In this document: one piece after another, positions 11,069 to 22,455 of the stretch
How positions within the stretch are numbered: position 1 is the first letter of the stretch
Layout: the number at the start of each line of letters is the position of its first letter
Assembly (NCBI RefSeq): GCF_016583985.1
Contig: NZ_NRSD01000005.1
Coordinates: 62,001-126,000, forward strand
Direction: 5' to 3'
Length of the DNA: 64,000 nucleotides
Origin: Thiocapsa imhoffii
GTDB taxonomy: Bacteria; Pseudomonadota; Gammaproteobacteria; Chromatiales; Chromatiaceae
Translations under genes and position numbers: made by a program
The notes under the pieces: model-generated
Told to the model about the DNA's origin: nothing
Databases searched by the model: none
Seen by the model: only the letters and a program-made list of their open reading frames with translations

Positions 11069-12382
11069 TCAGGTGGCGGCGAGACGTTTTCCCCACGCCT
11101 GGGCCGAGGCCAGGATCTGCTCGGCATCGAGGCGTGTCGGCTGTCCGTCGCGCAGGACCTGTTGACCGCGAATCCAGACCTGTCGCACCTGATGCTGGTC
11201 GGCGGCGTAGACGAGCTGAGAGACTGGGTTGTAGAGCGGCTGGGTGTGTGAGTCGCGCAGGTCCAAAGCGACCAGATCGGCGGATTTACCTGGTTCCAGC
11301 GAGCCGATTTCGCTGTCCAAACCCAAGGCGCGCGCGCCATTGATCGTCGCCATCCGCAGAACCTCGCTCGCGGGCAAGGCGGCGGCGGAACCGGCGACCC
11401 CTTTGCCGAGCAGGGCGGCGGTCCGCATCTCGCCGATGAGATTGAGGTCGTTGTTGCTGGCCGCTCCATCGGTGCCGATGGCGACCTGCACGCCGGCGTC
11501 GCTCAGCGCCGCGACTGGGCAGAAGCCGCTGGCGAGCTTGAGGTTCGATTCAGGGCAGTGCACGACATGAGCGCCCGTGGCCGCGAGCAGACGGATCTCC
11601 TCGTCTTCCAGCTGGGTCATATGCACCGCGACCAGCCCTGGGCCGATCAGGCCCAGTTGGTCGAGACGCGCGATGGGCCGTTCGCCGTATTGCTGCAAGG
11701 ACTGGCGGATCTCGTCCCGGCTCTCGTGCAGATGGATGTGGATCGGCACCTCGAGTTCGTCGGCCAGCGCGCGGATACGCTGGAACGGAGCGTCCGAGAC
11801 GGCATAGGGTGAATGCGGAGCGAAGGCGACCCGAATCAAGGGATGATCGCGGTAGTGTGCATGCATGGCGAGTCCCTTCGCGATGTAGGCATCGGCATCC
11901 GCGGCATAGTTGGTCGGGAAATCGACGAGGATCATGCCGATGACGGCCCGCATGCCCGCCTCGGCCGTGACCTGCGCGGTCACCTCCGGAAAAAAATACA
12001 TATCGTTGTAGCAGGTGATCCCCCCGCGCAGCATCTCAAGAACCGCGAGACGCGTCCCGTCGCCCACGAAACCCGTCTCGACCCAGCGTTGTTCGGCGGG
12101 CCAAATGTGATCGTGCAGCCAGGTCATCAGGGGGAGATCGTCGGCGAGTCCGCGCATCAGGGTCATGGCGGCGTGCGTGTGCGCGTTGATCAGGCCGGGA
12201 ATCAGCAGATGCCCCGGTAACTCGATCACGCGTTCGGCCGTGATGCTGAGCCGTGCCTCGGCGGAGGGCAGAATGGCGCTGATCCGGCCCGCGGTGATGG
12301 CGATCGCATGCCCATCAAGCTGACGGTTCTGGGGATCGACGGGGAGCATCCAGTCGGCGTGGATGAGGAGCTCGGCATGCAT
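11069..12382 (-). CDS. mtaD: 5-methylthioadenosine/S-adenosylhomocysteine deaminase (TRZ/ATZ amidohydrolase)
   Basis: Deaminates methylthioadenosine to methylthioinosine, and probably S-adenosylhomocysteine too. It has 437 residues of the metal-dependent amidohydrolase superfamily. Visible motifs are GLINAHTHAAMTLMRG (first metal His pair), the central HLHES, HMTQL, and IGTDGAASNNDLNL with the metal Asp. It is divergent from mtnA, with about 70 bases between the starts. The same neighbours occur in Pseudomonas, where methylthioadenosine is deaminated before phosphorolysis. No methylthioinosine phosphorylase is visible in the window. Confidence 0.9.
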   Translation of the reverse strand: MHAELLIHADWMLPVDPQNRQLDGHAIAITAGRISAILPSAEARLSITAERVIELPGHLLIPGLINAHTHAAMTLMRGLADDLPLMTWLHDHIWPAEQRWVETGFVGDGTRLAVLEMLRGGITCYNDMYFFPEVTAQVTAEAGMRAVIGMILVDFPTNYAADADAYIAKGLAMHAHYRDHPLIRVAFAPHSPYAVSDAPFQRIRALADELEVPIHIHLHESRDEIRQSLQQYGERPIARLDQLGLIGPGLVAVHMTQLEDEEIRLLAATGAHVVHCPESNLKLASGFCPVAALSDAGVQVAIGTDGAASNNDLNLIGEMRTAALLGKGVAGSAAALPASEVLRMATINGARALGLDSEIGSLEPGKSADLVALDLRDSHTQPLYNPVSQLVYAADQHQVRQVWIRGQQVLRDGQPTRLDAEQILASAQAWGKRLAAT

Positions 12383-12450
12383 GAGATGGCCCTTTCAGTG
12401 GACATGGGGGATCGGCGACAATCATGAAAACATGCCACACGGAGCACTCA

Positions 12451-13518
12451 ATGGAAACCACGACTCTCAGCGGACCCACGCCCGATGATGCCGCCCGCTG
12501 GCATCAGGGGGCACTTTATCTGGCCGAACAGCGTCTGTTGCCGGAGCGCGCGGAATACCTCCGTCTCGAGACCGCGGGCGAGGTCGCGGAGGCGATCCGA
12601 GCGATGGTCGTGCGCGGCGCGCCGGCGATTGGCGTGGCCGCGGCCTATGGCGTGGTGCTGGCTGGGCGCGACGCCTATGCCACGGCCGGGAGCTCCTGGA
12701 AGGCCGCGATCGAAAGCGATCTGGCTCGCTTGGCCGCGTCGCGTCCAACCGCCGTTAATCTCTTCTGGGCGATCCGGCGCATGCGCGACTGTATCGCGGA
12801 CCTGGGCACGGGCGATCCTTACGCTGATCTGCTGACGGCGGCACGGGCCCTGCACGAGGCGGATCGTGCCGCCAACCGGCGACTGGGAGACCTCGGGGCT
12901 GAACTCATCGAGGGCCCGACCGATCTCATCACCCACTGTAATGCGGGGGCCATTGCGACCGGCGGGTACGGGACCGCGCTGGGTGTGATTCGCAGCGCCT
13001 TCGCCGCGGGCAAGGTGCGTCGCGTTTTCGCCGACGAGACACGGCCGTGGATGCAGGGTGCCCGCTTGACCGCCTGGGAACTGATGCATGACGGGATTCC
13101 AGTGGTCCTCCAAGCCGACAGCGCCGCGGCGAGTCTGATGGCGGGCGGGACCGTGGGTTGGGTCATTGTCGGATCGGATCGGATCGCGGCGAATGGCGAT
13201 GTCGCCAACAAGATCGGGACTTATCCCTTGGCGATCGCGGCGAAATATCATGGGGTCAAGGTGATGGTGGCCGCCCCGACCTCGACGATCGATCTGGAGA
13301 CGGCCAGTGGGCAGGACATCCCCATCGAGGAGCGTGACCCCGCGGAACTGTTAGGTTGCGGAGACCAGCAACTCGCTCCAGCCGGATGTCTTGCGCGCAA
13401 CCCAGTGTTCGATGTGACGCCCGCCGCCTTGGTGGATGCCATCGTGACCGAGCGAGGCGTCGTCATGCAGCCGAACGCGGAGAAGATCCGTGCGCTCATG
13501 GCCGATGGGGTAGCCTGA
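12451..13518 (+). CDS. mtnA: Methylthioribose-1-phosphate isomerase
   Basis: Converts 5-methylthioribose-1-phosphate to methylthioribulose-1-phosphate in methionine salvage. It belongs to the eIF-2B alpha-like isomerase family. Key features are [13 protein letters not shown], the catalytic-Cys region [18 protein letters not shown], and the catalytic-Asp region [20 protein letters not shown] choose the ATG at 12451 (355 residues) because GGAG sits six bases upstream; an ATG at 12424 would add nine residues but has no ribosome-binding site. The partner mtaD on the opposite strand supplies the upstream step. Confidence 0.95.
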   Translation: METTTLSGPTPDDAARWHQGALYLAEQRLLPERAEYLRLETAGEVAEAIRAMVVRGAPAIGVAAAYGVVLAGRDAYATAGSSWKAAIESDLARLAASRPTAVNLFWAIRRMRDCIADLGTGDPYADLLTAARALHEADRAANRRLGDLGAELIEGPTDLITHCNAGAIATGGYGTALGVIRSAFAAGKVRRVFADETRPWMQGARLTAWELMHDGIPVVLQADSAAASLMAGGTVGWVIVGSDRIAANGDVANKIGTYPLAIAAKYHGVKVMVAAPTSTIDLETASGQDIPIEERDPAELLGCGDQQLAPAGCLARNPVFDVTPAALVDAIVTERGVVMQPNAEKIRALMADGVA

Positions 13519-13586
13519 GGCAGGCGCGCTCGCCGCGCGGCGCGGCTGGCGCCCCGACCCCCATGCACCACACCGGCCTGGGCGGT

Positions 13587-15103
<1,517 letters not shown>

Positions 15104-15107
15104 GGCA

Positions 15108-15929
15108 TCAGATATCGCGGAGCAGTTCGTTGATGCCGACCTTGGAGCGGGTCTTCTCGTCGACTTGTTTGATGATCACCGCGCAGTAAAGACTGTGGGT
15201 GCCATCCTTGGATGGCAAGGCGCCGGGGACGACCACGGCTCCCGGCGGAACCCGGCCATAGATGATCTCGCCGGTCTCGCGGTTGAGGATCTTGGTGCTC
15301 TGGCCGATGTAGACGCCCATCGAGAGCACGGCGCCCGCGCCCACGATCACGCCCTCGACGACCTCCGAGCGCGCCCCAATGAAGCAATTGTCCTCGATGA
15401 TCGTCGGCGCGGCTTGGACCGGCTCGAGCACCCCGCCGATGCCCACGCCGCCCGAGAGATGCACGTTCTTGCCGATCTGCGCGCAGGATCCCACCGTGGC
15501 CCAGGTGTCGACCATGGTTCCCGAGTCGACATAGGCGCCGATATTCACGTAGGAGGGCATGAGCACGCAGCTTGGTGCGATATAGGCGCCCTTGCGCGCG
15601 GTCGCGGGGGGGACGACACGTACGCCGCCGTCACGAAATTCGCGTGAATTGGTGTCGGCGAACTTCGAGGGCACCTTGTCGTAATAGTTGGTGAAGCCGC
15701 CCTTGATGAACCAGTTGTCCTCAATACGAAAAGACAAGAGCACGGCCTTCTTCAGCCATTCGTGGACGATCCATTCGCCGTCACGTTTTTCGGCGACGCG
15801 CAGTTCACCCCGATCGAGTCGCTCGAGACTGTCTTGCACGGCGTCGCGCACGCGTGTCTCGACGGTGCGGGGCGTGATCTCCGCGCGTCGTTCAAAGGCT
15901 TCTTCGATGATGGATTGTTGATCGCTCAT
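15108..15929 (-). CDS. dapD: Tetrahydrodipicolinate N-succinyltransferase
   Basis: Adds succinyl from succinyl-CoA to tetrahydrodipicolinate, committing the succinylase branch of DAP synthesis. It has 273 residues with the left-handed beta-helix hexapeptide repeats clearly visible in the middle, such as [16 protein letters not shown] and [15 protein letters not shown]. The N-terminal helical part and [18 protein letters not shown] match the family. It lies about 117 bases downstream of dapC. Confidence 0.97.
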   Translation of the reverse strand: MSDQQSIIEEAFERRAEITPRTVETRVRDAVQDSLERLDRGELRVAEKRDGEWIVHEWLKKAVLLSFRIEDNWFIKGGFTNYYDKVPSKFADTNSREFRDGGVRVVPPATARKGAYIAPSCVLMPSYVNIGAYVDSGTMVDTWATVGSCAQIGKNVHLSGGVGIGGVLEPVQAAPTIIEDNCFIGARSEVVEGVIVGAGAVLSMGVYIGQSTKILNRETGEIIYGRVPPGAVVVPGALPSKDGTHSLYCAVIIKQVDEKTRSKVGINELLRDI

Positions 15930-16046
15930 AACGCCTTCCTGATCTTCATGATGATGATGAGTACCTGGGCTTTCGCGCCGTCATGGCGCGCCGGGTCGGT
16001 CTGGATGCCGGGCGCGCTCGGGAAGCCGATCCGCTGACCCCCCGTC

Positions 16047-17243
16047 TCAGCCGGAAACACAGCGGCGGATTCGCCATGCGGCGTCCACACACTCATCGAG
16101 TGGTGGCACCAGGGCGAGGCGGACGCGATCAGCGCCGGGATCCAGCCCATCGACGACCCGCGAGAGAAAGCGTCCGGGCAGGACGGTCACATGTTCCTGT
16201 GCGAACAGGCGCGCCGCGAAATCCGTATCCGGGATCGGGGTCCGCGGCCACAGATAGAAGCCGGCGCGCGGTGCCGCGACCGGCAGCACGTCGGCGAGGA
16301 TTTCGAGCACGGCGCTGAATGTGTCGCGGTAACGCTGGCGATTTGCTCGCACATGCTCCTCGTCGCTCCAAGCGGCGATGCTGGCATGCTGGTGTGGCAA
16401 GGGCATGGCACAGCCATGATAGGTCCGATAGGCAAGGAACCGCTCCATCAGTGCGGCGTCTCCAGCCACGAATCCCGAGCGTAGGCCCGGTGCATTCGAG
16501 CGCTTCGAGAGACTGTGGAACGCCAAGCAGCGACTAAAGGCGGTGTTGCCGATGACGGCGCAGGCCTGCAGCAACCCGAGCGGTGGATCAGCCTCATCGA
16601 GATAGAGTTCGGAATAGCATTCATCGGACGCGATCACGAAATCATACCGATGAGCGAGCTCAATTAATGTGGCGTAAGTCTCCTGGTCGATCAAGGCCCC
16701 GGTCGGATTGCCCGGAGAACAGACATAGAGGAGCTGGCAGTCCTGCCAGGTTGTCGCCGCGACAGCGTTGAAGTCAGGGATGAAACCCTGCTCGGCCGTG
16801 CAGTTCAGATAACGCGGCTGTGCCCCGGCGAGCAGGGCGGCGCCCTCATAGATCTGATAGAAGGGGTTGGGCATCAGGACCAGGGCCGGCCGCGAGCGAT
16901 CGATCACGGCTTGCGCGATGGCGAACAGGGCCTCGCGGGTGCCATTGACCGGCAGGATTTGCGTCTCGGGGTCGATCCCGGGGTGGCCGAGCTGGAAGCG
17001 GGTCGTGAGCCAGCGCGCGATCGTCTCGCGCAATGTGCCCAAGCCACGGGTGCTCGGATAGACGGCGAGTTGATGCAGATGCGCGATCAGGGCGTCGGTG
17101 ATGAGGGCAGGGGTCGGATGCTTGGGTTCGCCGATCGAGAGCGCGATGGGGGTGCGATCCGCCGGTGGTTTCAAGTCCTTCTTCAAGGCCGCGAGGCGCT
17201 CGAATGGGTAGGGTTGCAAGCGCCCGATGTCCGGGTTCATCAC
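16047..17243 (-). CDS. dapC: Succinyldiaminopimelate aminotransferase
   Basis: PLP-dependent class I aminotransferase that forms N-succinyl-L,L-diaminopimelate from the keto acid and glutamate. It has 398 residues. The PLP-binding lysine lies in FHSLSKRSNAPGLRSGF, with the region ASDECYSELYLDE for the cofactor Asp/Tyr upstream. The N-terminus MNPDIGRLQPYPFERL is typical of gammaproteobacterial DapC. Two consecutive Met codons leave a one-residue doubt on the start. It is first in the dap unit; the promoter probably lies in the 265 bases before the divergent VOC gene. Confidence 0.95.
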   Translation of the reverse strand: MMNPDIGRLQPYPFERLAALKKDLKPPADRTPIALSIGEPKHPTPALITDALIAHLHQLAVYPSTRGLGTLRETIARWLTTRFQLGHPGIDPETQILPVNGTREALFAIAQAVIDRSRPALVLMPNPFYQIYEGAALLAGAQPRYLNCTAEQGFIPDFNAVAATTWQDCQLLYVCSPGNPTGALIDQETYATLIELAHRYDFVIASDECYSELYLDEADPPLGLLQACAVIGNTAFSRCLAFHSLSKRSNAPGLRSGFVAGDAALMERFLAYRTYHGCAMPLPHQHASIAAWSDEEHVRANRQRYRDTFSAVLEILADVLPVAAPRAGFYLWPRTPIPDTDFAARLFAQEHVTVLPGRFLSRVVDGLDPGADRVRLALVPPLDECVDAAWRIRRCVSG

Positions 17244-17508
17244 GTCGTCCTAAGCAGTGGCGGTTGGCGGGCCGCGTTGGCGAATGCGACACCGGGCGCC
17301 GCGTTGGGCGCACCCCGTCGCGGCACGTCGGTCAGCGCGAATGCCCCCTCGTCGCGGTCCGCGCTCACGATTAGCTCTGATGGCGTGCGTTCGCCGTGGG
17401 ATCAGGACCACCGCTGAACCCGTGCCCGAATGCACGCCCGAACCCTGCCAACATGCGCGCTATAGTAGCGAGAAAGGTGCGTGCTGTCTTCCTGCCGAGG
17501 AGTGTTCC

Positions 17509-17892
17509 ATGTTGCGGATCCATGCTATCCATCATGTCAGCGTCCTGGTTGCCAACACCAGCCAATCGCTCGCGTTCTATCATGGGATTCTGGGGCTGGA
17601 CGTGATGCCCGAGCGTCCTGAACTCGCGTTTCCGGGTGCTTGGCTGCGGATCGGGACTCAACAGCTTCATCTGCTCGAATTGCCTAATCCAGACCCGGTG
17701 GCGGGACGCCCGGAACACGGCGGCCGGGACCGGCATCTCGCGCTCCAGATCGAGGATCTCGGGGACTTGGCGCAGCGCCTCGAGGCGGCTGGAATCCACT
17801 ACAGCCTGAGCCACTCTGGGCGCCGCGCCCTGTTCTGTCGTGATCCCGATGGCCACGCACTCGAATTCATCGAATCCCGACCCGTGGGCTGA
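17509..17892 (+). CDS. VOC-superfamily (glyoxalase/dioxygenase-like) protein
   Basis: A 127-residue vicinal-oxygen-chelate domain protein. It shows the paired beta-alpha-beta-beta-beta modules: HHVSVLVANTSQSLAFYHGILGLD at the start, then HLALQIEDL, and CRDPDGHALEFIE at the end. His, His and Glu at the expected positions suggest a metal site, but the substrate cannot be read from sequence. I use the ATG at 17509 with GAGGAG just upstream; the longer open frame upstream has no family similarity. It stands alone on the plus strand inside an otherwise minus-strand dap/glnD region. Confidence 0.85.
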   Translation: MLRIHAIHHVSVLVANTSQSLAFYHGILGLDVMPERPELAFPGAWLRIGTQQLHLLELPNPDPVAGRPEHGGRDRHLALQIEDLGDLAQRLEAAGIHYSLSHSGRRALFCRDPDGHALEFIESRPVG

Positions 17893-18011
17893 GTGGCGCG
17901 CGCAGGGCGAGTAACGTCGTCGGACGGGCGCGTCCCAGCGCCAGGCTCGAGCATCGTCGGCATGGCCGATCGCGGCGCGCCAATGCCAATCGGGTCGTCG
18001 GGCAAGGCGCT

Positions 18012-18524
18012 CTAGTAGCCCCGAAAATACCAGTGGTTGTCCCAGCCGGGTGGCGCGAAGTCGCGATCGTCTTCCGGTGTGGGTGTGGCTGTGGAGGAGG
18101 GGGGGAGCGCGGACCCAGGGGCCCACGTCAGCCCCGGCCAGGGGGAGGGCGGGCCGCCTCTGAAGGGCAGCGGTTCCGGACCCAGATGGCGAAAGACGGT
18201 GCGTTCCTGCTCCATGCGCTCGAGGCGGGCGGCGCGCCGACGGCGCACCTCCTCCTCCCAGGCATCCTGCTGTGCTGCCGCATGGGGGCGAGTGGCCCGG
18301 CGTCGCTCCTCGTAGGCGTGGCGTGCCGTGTCGCGGCGTTGTTCCCAGGCCTGGCGTTGAGCACGCACCTCCTCGAGCCAGAGTGGCATGGACTCTGAGG
18401 AAGCCTCGGGCATGAGGGGAGCCGTGGCGGAAACCGGGGGCGCGTTCATGGCCTGGATCCTGGTCTCCTGAGCCTGTCCTGACCAGGCCAACAAGCCGCC
18501 CAGGACGACCAGCAGGGCGCGCAT
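18012..18524 (-). CDS. Secreted charged coiled-coil protein of unknown function
   Basis: A 170-residue protein I do not recognise. The N-terminus MRALLVVLGGLLAWSGQAQE reads as a signal peptide with cleavage near Gln-Ala-Gln. Residues about 45-110 are Arg/Glu/Gln/Ala-rich and probably form a long helix or coiled coil. A Pro/Gly-rich linker follows, and the protein ends in an aromatic motif GWDNHWYFRGY. The start at 18524 gives the best signal peptide; an in-frame ATG at 18575 overlaps the glnD stop by 14 bases and would add 17 basic residues. It is directly downstream of glnD and may be read through from it. Confidence 0.65.
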   Translation of the reverse strand: MRALLVVLGGLLAWSGQAQETRIQAMNAPPVSATAPLMPEASSESMPLWLEEVRAQRQAWEQRRDTARHAYEERRRATRPHAAAQQDAWEEEVRRRRAARLERMEQERTVFRHLGPEPLPFRGGPPSPWPGLTWAPGSALPPSSTATPTPEDDRDFAPPGWDNHWYFRGY

Positions 18525-18561
18525 TCCAGCCCGGTGGCGTGGCGCGTGGCGGCGCGCCTGA

Positions 18562-21255
18562 TCAGCTCGATCCATGGTTTTCAAGCCGGTCATGGATCTC
18601 GCGTCGCAGACAGGATAAGGCCGTTTCACAGGTGATGGGCGTGTCGTCGTCATTCGTGATGAAGAAGACATCATCGACCTCGGCGCCGACGGTGGCGATC
18701 TTCGCGTTCTGCAGACGGATCCCACAATCCTGGAAGACCGCGCCGACATCGGCCAGCAGGCCGGGGCGGTCGAGCGTGGTGAGTCGCATGATGGTGCGAC
18801 GGTTGGGCTCGTCCGCGGAAAAGGTGACGCGCGTCTCGGTTGGGAAGTAGCGATAGCGCCGGGGCATGGACCGGGCGACTTGGATTTCTCCGCGGGCATC
18901 CTCGGCAAGATCGGCGGCGAGGGCAGCGCGCAGTTCGTCCATGCGGATCGGATCATGGACGGGATTGCCGTCCTGATCGAGCACCTGGTAGGTGTTGACC
19001 GCCATGCCATCGATGGTCGTGATCACGCGTGCGTCCAAGACGCTCAAACCAACCTGATCGAGCAGGGCGGTGATGCGTCCAAAGAGGTTCGCGCGATCAC
19101 GCGTGTAGATGAAGATCTCGGTGCCGCCGCGCGCCGTCACCGGGCGGATCACCACGAGTGGCAGTTGGGTGAGGTCTCCGGCGAGGATCTGGCGCGCTTG
19201 CCAGGCGATCTCATCGGGTGAGTTGTGCAGAAAGAGATCGGTGCTGAAGCGGCTCCAGAGACGGTCGCAGGCCTCGGGGTCGCCGCCGTAACGTGCCACG
19301 AGACGGCGTGCTTCGCCCTGTTTCTGGCGGATCAGATCGTCCTGTGCCTGCGGGTTTTCGAGGCCCCGCAGCAGGGCGCGTCGCGTTCCGTGATACAGGT
19401 CTCGTAGCAACCCATCCTTCCAACTGTTCCAGCGCTCTGGGTTGGTCGCGCGCGCATCGGCAACGGTCAGAAGGTAGAGATAATCGAGTCGGGTCGGGTC
19501 ACCCACGATGGCGGCGAAGGATTGGATGACCTCGGGGTCACTGATGTCCTTGCGCTGAGCGGTCATGGACATCAGGAGATGCTTTTCGACCAGCCACGCC
19601 ACCAACCGGCTATCGAACTCAGGCAGGCCATGCAGCTCGCAAAACTCCGCCGCATCTTGCGCGCCAAGCAGCGAATGGTCGCCGCCGCGTCCCTTGGCGA
19701 TATCGTGGAAGAGTCCGGCGAGATACAGCAATTCGAGTTTGGGAATGCGGCGTGCGACGGCGCTGCAGAGCGGAAACTCGTCGTCGTACCGCGGGATGGT
19801 GAAACGACGCAGATTGCGCAGGAGCATCAGGGTATGCTCGTCGACCGTGTAGACATGCAGGAGGTCGTACTGCATCCGTCCGACGATGTTGGCGAAGGCC
19901 GGGATGTACGCGGCGAGGACTCCGTAGCGGCTCATCCGGCGCGCGGCCTGCGTGAGGCCGCTTGGATGTCGCAGGATTTCCATGAAGAGACTGCGCGCGC
20001 GCAGATCGGCGCGAAAGGTGTCATCGATACGGTGGCAGTTTTCCCGAATCAAGCGGATGGTGCTGGCGCGGACCCCTTCGAGTTCAGGGTGCACTTGCAG
20101 AATGTGGAAGACCTCTAGGAGGGCGATCGGCGCGCGGCGGAAGACGTTCGCTGAGGTGACCTCGAGATAGCCGCTGCGCGACTGAAAGCGTTTGTTGATC
20201 GGCACCGGCGGCCCGATCTCGTCGTGGAGGATGATGGCCTCACGAAAGAGCTGCAGCAGCATCTCGTTGAGCCGATTGAGCTCCTGCACCGTGCGATAGT
20301 ACTGCTGCATCATCTGCTCGACGGCGAGATTGTAGGGTCCGTCCTGAAAGCCGAACTGTTGTGCGAGCGTGCGCTGATACTCGAACAGCAGTCGATCCTC
20401 GCGGCGCCCCGCGACGCGATGCAGGAGAAAGCGGATGCGCCACAACAGCGCCTGCCCCTCGATCAGCGCGTGATACTCCGCCTCGGTCAAAAACCCGTGA
20501 CCGACCAGGTCATGTAAGGTCTCGGCATCGAAGTGGCGTTTCGCGACCCAGCCGATCATCTGGATGTCACGCAGACCGCCAGGATTTTCCTTGATGTTCG
20601 GCTCGAGGTTGTAGGCGGTGCCGCCGTATTTCTGCCACCGTGCCTTCTGCTCGGCGGTCTTGGCGGCGAAAAAAGCTTCGCTGTTCCAGACCTGCGCGGG
20701 CGCGGTCGCGAGACGCATGCGCTGACACAACTCGGGGTTGCCGCTGACCAGTCGCGCCTCGAGCAGGTTGGTCATCACCGTGACGTCACGCACGGCCTCG
20801 CGTGCGCACTCATCGGGGGTGCGGACACTGTGGCCAACCTCGAGGCCGAGATCCCACAAGCAAACGACGAGCGTTTCGAGCGTGCTTGCGAGCTCCGTCA
20901 GGGCGTCCGGGTCGACGATGACCAGGATGTCGACATCGGATGCCGGGAGCAGTTCCTGCCGGCCATAGCCGCCGACCGCGACCAGCGCCGCGTTTGGACT
21001 GTCACCGAGATGATGCACCCAGACTTCGCGCAACACCTCGTCGATGAGGCGACTTCGCGCCAACACCAGACTTTCGATGGAGGCGCCCTGATCGAAGTCC
21101 GTGAACAACTGTTCACGCCCCTGTTGAAGACGATGTTTCCAGCGTTGGACTGGCGCGAACAAGGTGTCCTGCATGGTGACGAGTGCTTGAGTCGGCACGT
21201 TGGGGAGGTCGGTCAGGTCCGGGGACGCGACGACGACCGGGCGGGAAGGGGGCAT
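18562..21255 (-). CDS. glnD: Bifunctional [protein-PII] uridylyltransferase / uridylyl-removing enzyme
   Basis: Uridylylates and deuridylylates PII proteins in response to glutamine, the sensor of the nitrogen cascade. I start it at the ATG at 21255, giving 897 residues, as in other GlnD. The nucleotidyltransferase motif GGYGRQELLPASDVDI is at about 95-110 with the two metal Asp residues. The HD hydrolase motif FHDIAKGRGGDHS lies mid-protein, and two ACT domains end it (ITARGGTEIFIYTRDRANLF; TTLDRPGLLADVGAVF). The longer open frame upstream overlaps map and is not needed. It follows map by 20 bases. Confidence 0.97.
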   Translation of the reverse strand: MPPSRPVVVASPDLTDLPNVPTQALVTMQDTLFAPVQRWKHRLQQGREQLFTDFDQGASIESLVLARSRLIDEVLREVWVHHLGDSPNAALVAVGGYGRQELLPASDVDILVIVDPDALTELASTLETLVVCLWDLGLEVGHSVRTPDECAREAVRDVTVMTNLLEARLVSGNPELCQRMRLATAPAQVWNSEAFFAAKTAEQKARWQKYGGTAYNLEPNIKENPGGLRDIQMIGWVAKRHFDAETLHDLVGHGFLTEAEYHALIEGQALLWRIRFLLHRVAGRREDRLLFEYQRTLAQQFGFQDGPYNLAVEQMMQQYYRTVQELNRLNEMLLQLFREAIILHDEIGPPVPINKRFQSRSGYLEVTSANVFRRAPIALLEVFHILQVHPELEGVRASTIRLIRENCHRIDDTFRADLRARSLFMEILRHPSGLTQAARRMSRYGVLAAYIPAFANIVGRMQYDLLHVYTVDEHTLMLLRNLRRFTIPRYDDEFPLCSAVARRIPKLELLYLAGLFHDIAKGRGGDHSLLGAQDAAEFCELHGLPEFDSRLVAWLVEKHLLMSMTAQRKDISDPEVIQSFAAIVGDPTRLDYLYLLTVADARATNPERWNSWKDGLLRDLYHGTRRALLRGLENPQAQDDLIRQKQGEARRLVARYGGDPEACDRLWSRFSTDLFLHNSPDEIAWQARQILAGDLTQLPLVVIRPVTARGGTEIFIYTRDRANLFGRITALLDQVGLSVLDARVITTIDGMAVNTYQVLDQDGNPVHDPIRMDELRAALAADLAEDARGEIQVARSMPRRYRYFPTETRVTFSADEPNRRTIMRLTTLDRPGLLADVGAVFQDCGIRLQNAKIATVGAEVDDVFFITNDDDTPITCETALSCLRREIHDRLENHGSS

Positions 21256-21275
21256 GGACAGCTCGGTCGCTCCAT

Positions 21276-22046
21276 TCAGGGGTCGCGTTCTTCCTCGCGC
21301 AGGGTGAGGATCTCGTGGCCCTCCTCGGTGACGAGAATCGTGTGCTCCCATTGCGCCGAAAGGCTCCGGTCCTTGGTGATGACGGTCCAACCATCCGGCA
21401 GGAGCTTGATGAACCGCTTCCCCGCGTTGACCATCGGTTCGATGGTGAAACACATGCCGGCTTGCAAGACGAGACCCTCACCGGGTTTGCCATAGTGCAA
21501 CACCTGTGGCTCTTCGTGGAAGGCGCTGCCAATTCCATGTCCACAGTATTCCCGCACCACCGAGAAGCCATGGCTTTCGACGAACTGCTGGATCGCATGG
21601 CCGATGTCGCCAAGCGTCGCGCCCGGTCGGACCTGGGCGATGCCCAGGCGCATGGCTTGCTGGGTCACCGTCACCAGTCGGCGAGCGAGGATGCTGGGTT
21701 CGCCGACGTAAAACATCTTGCTGGTGTCGCCGTGGTAACCATCCTTGATGACCGTGATGTCAACATTGAGGATATCGCCTTTCTTGAGCCGTTTCCCACC
21801 CGGGATGCCATGGCAAACCTGGTGATTGACTGAAGTACAGATCGACCGTGGGAAACCACGGTAGTTCAGCGGCGCGGGGATGGCTCCCTGCTGCTCGACG
21901 ATATAGTCATGGCAGATCCGGTCCAGTTCATCGGTGGTGATTCCGGGTTGGACATGAGGTGCGATCATCTCGAGCACGTCAGCCGCGAGCCGACCGGCCA
22001 CACGCATCTTTTCGATCCCCTCGGGTGTCTTGATCGGAACACTCAT
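21276..22046 (-). CDS. map: Methionine aminopeptidase, type I
   Basis: Removes the initiator Met from new proteins. It has 256 residues from the ATG at 22046 (MSVPIKTPEGIEKMRVAG); an upstream in-frame start would add 13 unlikely residues. The metal ligands are in VDITVIKDGYHGDTSKMF, YCGHGIGSAFHEEP and FTIEPMVNAG. It is divergent from rpsB across about 410 bases, the usual gammaproteobacterial arrangement, and is followed by glnD. Confidence 0.97.
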   Translation of the reverse strand: MSVPIKTPEGIEKMRVAGRLAADVLEMIAPHVQPGITTDELDRICHDYIVEQQGAIPAPLNYRGFPRSICTSVNHQVCHGIPGGKRLKKGDILNVDITVIKDGYHGDTSKMFYVGEPSILARRLVTVTQQAMRLGIAQVRPGATLGDIGHAIQQFVESHGFSVVREYCGHGIGSAFHEEPQVLHYGKPGEGLVLQAGMCFTIEPMVNAGKRFIKLLPDGWTVITKDRSLSAQWEHTILVTEEGHEILTLREEERDP

Positions 22047-22455
22047 CGCCTTGTTCGCTGCGTCAACATCAGGTCCGGATCTCATCGAAGGAAGGTTTGC
22101 GAATTGCTCAATATGAGGTCGTCATGGTATAAAACCGGGCGCGCTGCAGCAAATCGGCTGTATGTCCTCACATGGGCATAGGGCCACGCCCGGTGGTACC
22201 GGCACTCGAGTCGACTGCGACTCACTCGTCCACATCGGTTCATCCGTTCGACGAATCAATCCCGGTGAGCGGTTTCAAGGCGAGACCATGGGTTTCCCGT
22301 GCTCCAAGCAGCAGCGTGAGAAACAGGCCGGACCCACCTGAAGGGTGTGATCCGGATTCGTCCGCACACGTATCGACACAAACGGTTGGGTGCCTCGCGC
22401 AAGTCGTGGGGTCACTGTTTGGGATGCGTGGAGGCTCAACCCAAACATCATAGGA
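22047..22455. other. map-rpsB divergent region with long rpsB leader
   Basis: 409 bases without a gene. If the predicted promoter is right, rpsB has a leader of about 315 bases. It contains a perfect 6-base inverted repeat with a 4-base loop at 22208-22223 and further GC-rich self-complementary segments. In gammaproteobacteria the rpsB leader is a known site of S2 feedback control, so a structured leader is expected here; the fold itself is inference. Confidence 0.45.
22104..22133 (+). promoter_or_regulatory. Predicted sigma-70 promoter for rpsB-tsf
   Basis: -35 TTGCTC at 22104-22109, an 18-base spacer, and -10 TATAAA at 22128-22133, followed at once by a GC-rich stretch like the discriminator of growth-rate-controlled promoters. 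It points toward rpsB. Prediction by eye only. Confidence 0.5.
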
